A stretch of 27,500 nucleotides of DNA from Chondrilla cf. caribensis. Its lineage: Eukaryota; Porifera; Demospongiae; Chondrillida; Chondrillidae. Position numbers and translations under genes: made by a program. Positions 21,068-27,500 of this stretch are shown here, piece after piece (the stretch's first letter is position 1; each line of letters begins with the position of its first letter). The stretch is taken from assembly GCA_964020155.1 (NCBI GenBank), contig OZ026565.1, positions 1,117,501 through 1,145,000 of the forward strand, given 5' to 3'. The notes below the pieces were generated by a model, which did not search any database, was not told the origin of the DNA, and saw only the letters and a list, made by a program, of their open reading frames with translations.

Positions 21068-22552
21068 TTAACTGTCTGATTCATCAGAAGAATTAGGATT
21101 TTCGATAACGAGCTTTATACCAAGAGTCATCGATCCATTCAGCAAATACTGGCATTCATCGGTAGGAAATAGTAATTTGTCGTGCTTCATGAAGCGAAGA
21201 ATCCCCCAACCCTTGTCGTCATCATGATAGTATTGTCGACAAAAGCGATTTTCAGGAAATGGATAGAAATCAACATTTTTGATAAAATGATCTGTATTCT
21301 TCTTTTGGTTGTATACACAAATTTCCAATTCGCCTTCAAAAGGCCAGTCAAGGTCATCATCATAACGTCCGGGCAATACCGAGAAGAGGACAGACAAGAA
21401 TTTGTTACGAGCCATACGGTGACCATTCGGGACTACAGTCATGCACAGTCTGTATCCGTCACTAGTGGTGTAAAAACTTGGGCTCCTCCAGGAATCATTA
21501 TTATCGATATCGTCTTCAGCGTAGGGGTAGGAAAAGATGGCCGGTAAAACAACATCGTTGACACTGGTGACATGTTGCAAATATTCCGTCCAAGTGAGGC
21601 ACCTAGATATGGATGTCTTCATGTCCCCAATCTCGACATTTTTCAATTCAACTGTTTTCCCCATTTTGTCACACTTGGCAACCAGTTCCATATTAGCAGT
21701 CTCAAGAGTCACATTTTTCACCTCGAGGTCCTGACACTTGTCATGAAGAGTTTGTACTTCCTTCTTCAGATGCTTCTCTTCTGTCTTTAATAGCTCTGTT
21801 TCCTCTTGAAGTCGACAATTTTGCTCCAAAAGTAGGAGAAGATGTAGAGAAGTGGCCGAAGTCATATGCTCATCTACCTCTTTCTTTTTTAAAACTGCCT
21901 TACACCCACTCTTGGCGAACGGACAGGGGAACGTTTTGTCTGGACACACCTGCAGATGAGCATCAAGGTTTTTGCGTAGATAGACGCTATCGCTACAACG
22001 ATTGGGACAGAATATCGGATGTTCAGTACACATTTCCGAATGAGAGTCGACTTCTGCTCTTGTACCGGAAAACGGACAATAGTCGCAGTGTGAAGGTCTC
22101 AGGCTGCATTCCTCGAGCAAATGGTTCTTCATATCCTTCCTCTTGATGCTTTCCCCGCAATTATTCGGACACCTTGTCGGTTCGAAAGGACAGCCTGACT
22201 CGATTCGTCGATGGTCAGGCTCTGCTGAAAGATCGCCAGTCCACTTACAACCGTCTTCGTGATGAATGCAGTGGACTTTCAGGTCCTTGATGATACGGTC
22301 GATAACCGTGTTCGAAGATGCCGTGTACCAACTTTCACGACAATTTGGACAAGAACGTTGTTTGTTCTTCTTCTCCAAGTACCAGTGACTTTGACACATC
22401 ATTTTTCCACAGCATTCAGTTGCGACGGCCTTTTCTAAAAGGCCGAAACATATTATGCATGTTAGGTACGACGGGACGTGGTCAACGAAGTGATACAAAT
22501 TGTCTCCAAATTCAATTTCTGTTTTGAACCGGTTTGGACTACTGGTCGCCAT
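21068..22552 (-). CDS. TRAF-family protein (RING, TRAF zinc fingers, coiled coil, MATH), intronless
   Basis: Single-exon ORF of 494 aa from the ATG at 22552. I prefer this start to the upstream in-frame ATG (22633) because CAAGATGGCGACC is an almost perfect TISU start and the extra 27 residues overlap promoter-like E-boxes. Residues 32-71 form a RING (CIIC, ECCGKMMC, SH, CPNC); ~95-230 TRAF-type zinc fingers with repeated Cys/His (CPNNC, HCDYC, CPNRC, CPDK, CPF); ~238-305 a leucine/Glu-rich coiled coil for trimerisation; ~330-483 a MATH/TRAF-C domain (YRLCMTVVPNGHR, FLSVLFSVLPGRYDDDLDWP, GWGILRFM, LLNGSMTLGIKLVI). Family role: adaptor and possible E3 ubiquitin ligase downstream of TNF/IL-1/Toll-type receptors. 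The usual RING His in the CGH motif is Lys here. Acidic tail SSDESDS. Lack of introns suggests a retrocopy-derived or expanded TRAF lineage; the exact orthologue is unclear. Confidence 0.92.
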   Translation of the reverse strand: MATSSPNRFKTEIEFGDNLYHFVDHVPSYLTCIICFGLLEKAVATECCGKMMCQSHWYLEKKNKQRSCPNCRESWYTASSNTVIDRIIKDLKVHCIHHEDGCKWTGDLSAEPDHRRIESGCPFEPTRCPNNCGESIKRKDMKNHLLEECSLRPSHCDYCPFSGTRAEVDSHSEMCTEHPIFCPNRCSDSVYLRKNLDAHLQVCPDKTFPCPFAKSGCKAVLKKKEVDEHMTSATSLHLLLLLEQNCRLQEETELLKTEEKHLKKEVQTLHDKCQDLEVKNVTLETANMELVAKCDKMGKTVELKNVEIGDMKTSISRCLTWTEYLQHVTSVNDVVLPAIFSYPYAEDDIDNNDSWRSPSFYTTSDGYRLCMTVVPNGHRMARNKFLSVLFSVLPGRYDDDLDWPFEGELEICVYNQKKNTDHFIKNVDFYPFPENRFCRQYYHDDDKGWGILRFMKHDKLLFPTDECQYLLNGSMTLGIKLVIENPNSSDESDS

Positions 22553-22573
22553 CTTGAACCTCACGCGATAGTT

Positions 22574-22599
22574 CACGTGAGTACACGTCATACACGTGA
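22574..22599 (-). promoter_or_regulatory. Triple 10-bp-phased CACGTG/CACGTC boxes upstream of TRAF
   Basis: CACGTG at 22574, CACGTC at 22584 and CACGTG at 22594, spaced exactly 10 bp, lie 22-47 bp upstream of the TRAF ATG (22552). CACGTG is the bHLH-type E-box; the middle one reads TGACGTG on the gene strand (CRE/UPRE-like). One helical turn spacing puts all sites on one face of the DNA. Confidence 0.5.
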
Positions 22600-22603
22600 C
22601 ACT

Positions 22604-23565
22604 CACAGATAAGCATAATGTATCGGCAAGCATACTAATACACCCAACATTTACCTAATTTGGTAGCCATCGATACTACTGTTCTTCCAGATCGATGCTT
22701 TTCTTGGATACATATGCAATTTCCCAATATTATAGCATAACTATGCAACCAAGGACTACATGTACAGTGACACCTGTACAATGGTCAATGGCAGTCCACC
22801 TGGCTCTCACTATCATAATACAGTGAATACTCGTTTAATCGATAATCCACCGCAATTTGTTTAATTTCCAAAGAATATGGTGGATTAACGAGTTTGGCAG
22901 ATTAACTGGATATTCATTGGTACTTGCACATTATAATTATTGGTACAGGGAAATTGTGGCAGATTATAAAAGGTTTGGCGGACAAAGCGCTCGAGGTGGC
23001 GGATTAACGAGAATTCACTGTAACAGCCAGGTTACTTTGAGTTGCAAAAGTGTCTATAATGTGCAATTAATTCAACCCGTATATATAATATTATACAGGT
23101 CACCTCTCTAGCCACAACAGCCATGGTAATGTCCCAAAATGGTCTATAGCTATATAGTGTACAATTCAAGCTGCGTATATACACAGGCCCCCTCTCAATA
23201 AAGGTACTATGAATAATTATCATGATATCATGTACCTTAAAGTATGTTTCGTCCACTACAAATATACAATGGTTGTACAACCCCACTGCACTTATTTTGT
23301 GCGATATTATTGTGTGCTCTGCACAGATATAGCTTTAATTTCAATACAATTAAAAGAGTAATAATTGTGACAGTATACTATAATCAAGTATCATAGAAAG
23401 CATTTGACATAAGTGTACATAATAGTCCGAGTACTCTATACAGTTATAATGTTTTTATACTAGTAACATAGGCATAGCAGTGATACTGACTGCATCAACA
23501 CAAACCAGACTGCGTGTGGGAATGAGACTAAGAACAGACATTCTACTGAAATACGCCATGCTGTG
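22604..23565. other. Intergenic region between TRAF start and Man1 3' end
   Basis: Holds the pogo-like MITE at 22821-23020. Elsewhere no gene or element was recognised. The first part is the TRAF upstream region, and the last part probably the Man1 3' UTR. Confidence 0.55.
22821..23020. mobile_element. Pogo/Tigger-like MITE, copy 3
   Basis: 200 bp, flanked by TA (22819-22820 and 23021-23022). Ends CAGTGAATACTCGTTTAATC and the complement of CAGTGAATTCTCGTTAATCC. The interior matches the copies at 4389 and 9106. No ORF. Confidence 0.85.
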
Positions 23566-23884
23566 CTAATCAGGGGGATAGAGGAACTTCTTTGCTGATA
23601 TCGCATCTGGGAACCACTTGTGATATTTACTCTCTGGAATAAACTTTGCTGTGATGAGTTTACCTATGTGTGTGTGTGTGTGTGTGTGTGCATGTGTGTG
23701 TGTGTGTGTGTGTGTGTGCGCATGTGTGTGTATGCATGAAAGGGGAAATGCCAACAATATTCATAAATATAAAAATTTCATATGCATATAGCGATAAAAG
23801 AGTGTAGAGAGCTCCAACATGTACTTATGTACGTACAAACACACACGCACACACATCATGCACATATATCACACACCACACACA

Positions 23885-23936
<52 letters not shown>

Positions 23937-26257
23937 CTAAACCATCCACCATGGAGGGCCTTATACGTCTTGGATGCTGATTGTATGGAATCCATTTTAA
24001 GATACACACAACCCTAAATGTCAAAAGAGAAGCAACAAGATCCAGCTTGTTCGTACATATGTATGACCTCTACACAGTAAAGGTGCACTTACAGTAGATG
24101 ATCTTGAATGTATACTACTACACACACAATATGTGTACTCACAGCCCAAATAATAAGCAATATAACATGCATATAAACACATACGCACATCATCATTGGA
24201 GAAAACTGTTGAGACTGGGGTAAATATACGTACATACAACATATTATGTGTAATATCCTTAACTTCCATTTGACCTATTGCTTATCTTGTATGTATTCAT
24301 TGGTCTGTCTCTACTTAAATCTATCATGTGTCTACCATGTTAAGTGTTACGTCTATCAAGTGTTAGTGAGTTTCATTGCAGTCTAGAACTTTCTGCCTTA
24401 GATCATTGTTCTTTATTTAAGCTTGTAGATTGTGCTTGCATGCCAGCTGCTGTTTTCAGTTGTAGCTGTTTAGTTAGTGACTCTGTGATTGGTTGACTAA
24501 TCATTCATTAAGTTTGTTGATCGATAATTCGTAAACGAAATGATAAGATACAACAATATGTATGAATATGGATAATATATACAAGCACACAACGTACATA
24601 CATACAGTACATACAAATTATATAAATGTACATAAATACTACCTATGTATGTACATGCATGAATGTATATACTGTACTTTAGTGGGAAATTTTCCCGGGA
24701 CAAAATTTTGTGGATGGCTTTCAAAGTGAAAATTTGCAGATAAAATTTTCGCAGATGTTAGGCCAACTGTGAAATCCGCGAAAATTTTGTTCCATGAAAA
24801 TTTCCCGCTATACGGTAATACGTACGTACAGAACATAATACACCATACAGTCACTCACAAAAGGAGATCTTCTGTCCACTTTTATGTGGACCACACCACC
24901 GTTAGGTATGCACTTATCCAGTACAGAACTCTCTATTTCTTGGACCTGTTCCTGGTTCAATTTTCTGAAAACGAAAATGAAATAATCCACTGTGAAAGGT
25001 ATCCTTGAATCCGAACATTTTCTTCCAGTTACGTGTTTATGTGTGTGTGAGGCACAAACACACAACTGGCAAAACGTCAGGATTAGAGACTACACAAGTA
25101 GTGTATGATCAACACTTCATTTTTGGAGCTACGGGCAGGAGGGGTTCACTGGAGCAAAGGATCACAGACCAACAGGCAGCAGAGGGGAGAGGGGGTGGGG
25201 AGCTCGAGAAAACATTGAACTTGATAGCCGCAACTCTTCCAGCCTATTAGATGCCTGAAATACAAAGCCCGTCTCCTTATCGAGAGCCAAAAACAGACAT
25301 TTTGCCACTTCAAGGTGGTTTCTAAGCCTGTTTGGGTCCTTATACCATCAACTGACATTATCAGCATCCTTTACAAATTGATTATGATTGAATGGGTTCC
25401 GGTGAGATTTACTCTGCTTTGTTCCTCCCTCACATACAAATTGCCGACACGATTGAACCAATGTTCCGAAACCAGTAACAAATAAATGGCACAGATGAGA
25501 GACACTAACACGGAAATAGTCGTCATGACCGTAGCAGGCTACAACGATACGAGGGACTAAGTAGAGAGACTGGCGTGGTGAGTGATGGCATTGGTGTGTC
25601 TGGTACTTCACTGGATCCCGTATTCCCTGCACCATCACAACTACCAGCACACTGTGCAAGCACATTCACTCCACTCACTAACACACTCACTCCCATCCCC
25701 TATCAGCACAATCACATTTCTCACTAACACCTCACCCCCACATCTTTACACTCACCAACTCACTCATCACCCCTCACTAGCACACTAACCAACTCACTCA
25801 TACACCCCTCACTAGCACACTCACCAACTCACTCATACACCCCTCACTAGCACACGCACCCCACATCTTCACACTCACCAACTCACCTTATCCCTTCAAA
25901 CATGTTCTTAAGTCGGATACACTTGGAGGGCTGACCGGTGGGTGGGGCTATCTTAGCATCCAGAGCGGGTGGATAGTGTTCGGTAGCTACAGTTATATGA
26001 ATACAGTACAATACCAGCACATACAGTAAGGTGCATACTGTACAAACAGCATAGCAATATATTATATGGAAGTATGTATGTATGTATGCACCTACCTACG
26101 TATATCTACTCCTGCTATAGTGTACACAGTGTATGGTATATGTCTGTACTGTATGTACATATATATGTACAAGTTGTTTGATGGATGTTTAGTACAGGGT
26201 GAAATTCCGAAAGTTAAGGATGGACTTACGTACGTATGATTGCCCTTACACATGCAG

Positions 26258-26325
<68 letters not shown>

Positions 26326-26959
26326 CTCCCTTGCCAGTATTTTTCTCTCTCTAAAAAGGCGGGATTCTAAACAGAGAGGAAATAGGATGTACGTATATAC
26401 ATAACGTACAAAAACTGTTGAATTTTAAGTTGCAGATACATATGTACAGTAACTACGTAGTTAGAATGTATAGGATGTTCAGTGCAGTGTACACACACAT
26501 AATATAGTACATATGTATGTACACATAAAAACAGTCTACGTATATGTAGTGTTTTTCTTGTTCGTGTGTGAAGGCATACTTAAGCCACGGAGGTAAACTC
26601 ACATCAGTGGAGGGCGGTCCTATTTGGATCCACCTCCATACTGTAAACTCCTCCCCTGCTATTTTCCTCGTCTCCACCCGAACCCGACTCTCATGCGTTG
26701 CCAACCACTCCACCGCCCGGTCCCACGTGGACTGCTTCCTTTTCCTGAGGGAACAGAACAGAACTGGACTGTATACGAGACTGCATTATAATGAGTATAT
26801 GTACATATGTATACAAATACACATATAAGTATGTACGCATGTATAAATACAGTATGTACACATGCATAAAATATATATACACATGCAAGTACAAATGTAG
26901 ACTGACACACACACATACACACTTACACACACAACATACACACGCACACACATACAGGG

Positions 26960-27025
<66 letters not shown>

Positions 27026-27093
27026 CACACACACACACACAACACACGCACACACACAGACACACACACACAACACACGCACACACACATACA

Positions 27094-27146
<53 letters not shown>

Positions 27147-27213
27147 CACACGCACACACATACAGACACACACACACACACACACACACACAGCACACAC
27201 ACACACACATACA

Positions 27214-27271
<58 letters not shown>

Positions 27272-27446
27272 CTAAGAAACCTATCACAGGTTCCGTCTCT
27301 CATGAACAGCTTTCTGTGGTGTGCAGTGTTTTCAACTTTCAGCTGCTTACAAATTGACTCAAATTGGATACTAACTACACACAGCAGTCATGTGGTAAGT
27401 GAAGTAATCGCCACCATTGGGAGGCTTCTCCTCAGGGTATGCTGAG
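23566..27446 (-). CDS. LEMD3: Man1/LEMD3 inner nuclear membrane protein, C-terminal exons (partial)
   Basis: Minus-strand exons: 27446-27381 (tentative), 27313-27281, 26744-26603, 26366-26324, 25986-25887, 24964-24859, 24013-23935 and 23663-23566 (stop 23566-23568), phases consistent throughout. The 142-nt exon encodes the MSC winged helix ([35 protein letters not shown]); the 43-nt exon adds KYWQGR. The next exons form the [68 protein letters not shown] after the MSC domain distinguishes Man1/LEMD3 from LEMD2. In vertebrates this region faces the nucleoplasm, binds DNA and receptor SMADs, and restrains TGF-beta/BMP signalling. LEM domain and transmembrane segments should be encoded past the right edge. 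RBM39/PUF60 also have related UHMs, but the MSC exon and the GCVY / KALHG-WF-GKL-T strings favour Man1. Confidence 0.87.
23664..23934 (-). other. Man1 last intron with complementary TG and CA ends
   Basis: A 271-nt intron. In the sense strand the donor reads AGAG|GTGTGTGTG and continues as (TG)n (plus-strand CA 23838-23934). The 3' end is (CA)n (plus-strand TG 23667-23717) followed directly by TAG. No polypyrimidine tract is present. Confidence 0.8.
24672..24815. mobile_element. 144-bp MITE in Man1 intron
   Basis: Long imperfect inverted repeats (about 44 bp) built around GCGGGAAATTTTC and ACAAAATTTT, flanked by TA at 24670-24671 and 24816-24817. No ORF. Unrelated to the pogo-like family. 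Confidence 0.8.
25690..25886 (-). repeat. ~35-bp minisatellite abutting a Man1 splice donor
   Basis: Degenerate array with the plus-strand unit core CACTCACCAACTCACTCATA and CACCCCTCACTAGCA. In the sense (minus) strand it starts at the donor itself (AAG|GTGAGTTGGTGAGTGTG at 25887/25886) and repeats GTGAGT-like motifs many times. Confidence 0.8.
26259..26323 (-). repeat. (TG)n starting at Man1 43-nt exon donor
   Basis: Plus-strand (CA)n; in the gene's sense strand it is TG and begins with the donor AGAG|GTGTGTG at 26324/26323. Confidence 0.95.
26897..27270 (-). repeat. Long impure (CA)n/(TG)n tract in Man1 intron
   Basis: About 370 bp of CA repeats (TG in gene sense) broken by CG, AACA and ATACAGA variants that themselves recur (for example near 27060, 27090, 27165 and 27210), so it has a higher-order structure of roughly 75-130 bp. 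It starts about 10 bp after the donor of the 33-nt exon. The many long translated frames here are repeat artefacts. Confidence 0.95.
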
Positions 27447-27500
27447 CTGTGTCATAACGTTTCAGCCCACACATGTAGACAGAAGGCTGACCACGCTATC

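Noticed and set aside
23566..24964. RBM39/PUF60 splicing factor as the identity of the minus-strand UHM gene
   Set aside because: The UHM alone fits RBM39 moderately, but upstream exons encode a Man1-specific MSC winged helix ([18 protein letters not shown]), and the UHM strings fit Man1 better.
25166..25254. Candidate Man1 exon (minus strand) encoding [11 protein letters not shown]
   Set aside because: It resembled the LxNMF strand of a UHM and had splice-like ends, but the exon at 25887-25986 carries the true [10 protein letters not shown] segment and joins 24964 in the right phase. Including both would duplicate the strand.
26691..27357. Several long ORFs of alternating Cys/Val or Thr/His
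   Set aside because: All are translations of (TG)n/(CA)n microsatellite; dinucleotide repeats have no stops in any frame.
27371..27397. Plus-strand TACTAAC branch site, acceptor and GTAAGT around a 10-nt microexon
   Set aside because: Strong-looking motifs, but there is no plus-strand gene here and the region lies antisense to the probable Man1 exon at 27381-27446. Likely chance.

Overview
The window is nuclear DNA from an invertebrate metazoan. Genes are split by GT-AG introns, the sequence is AT-rich, (TG)n/(CA)n tracts and minisatellites are abundant, and there are several TA-flanked inverted-repeat elements plus a non-LTR retrotransposon fragment. The gene set (TAF3, Man1/LEMD3, RIDA, a TRAF, DNase I-like genes) is animal. 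A sponge (demosponge-like) or other early-branching animal is my best guess, from general resemblance only. Most genes had to be assembled exon by exon, because the long open frames are mostly repeat shadows. All exon models below satisfy GT-AG and reading phase, but they are predictions.

Layout, left to right. (1) 1-791: last three exons of a DNase I-like gene (copy A), plus strand, cut by the window edge. (2) 1677-6650: a complete second copy (B) with a TATA box, a likely non-coding first exon and six coding exons; the two genes and their 3' flanks form a tandem duplication. (3) 7274-10118, minus strand: a six-exon RidA/YjgF/UK114 gene (RIDA). (4) 10221-17508, plus strand: an eight-exon TAF3 gene (histone fold at the N-terminus, PHD finger at the C-terminus), head-to-head with RIDA across only 102 bp. 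Its introns hold four minisatellite arrays, including two arrays of the same 17-bp unit in opposite orientation on either side of exons 2-3. (5) 18293-20660, minus strand: 5'-truncated non-LTR retrotransposon fragment with a restriction-like endonuclease domain, split by a 1,167-bp TA-flanked element. (6) 21071-22552, minus strand: intronless TRAF-family gene (RING, TRAF zinc fingers, coiled coil, MATH). (7) 23566 to the right edge, minus strand: C-terminal exons of a Man1/LEMD3 inner-nuclear-membrane protein (winged-helix MSC domain plus UHM/RRM); its LEM domain and membrane segments lie beyond the window.

The genes do not form a pathway; this looks like an ordinary stretch of chromosome. 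The most interesting layer is in the introns: repeats that could shape splicing (an intron with TG at its 5' end and CA at its 3' end instead of a polypyrimidine tract, inverted arrays flanking an in-frame exon pair, and arrays whose units contain the host intron's own 5' splice-site motif). A second layer is a precise nested transposon insertion whose removal restores the host frame.
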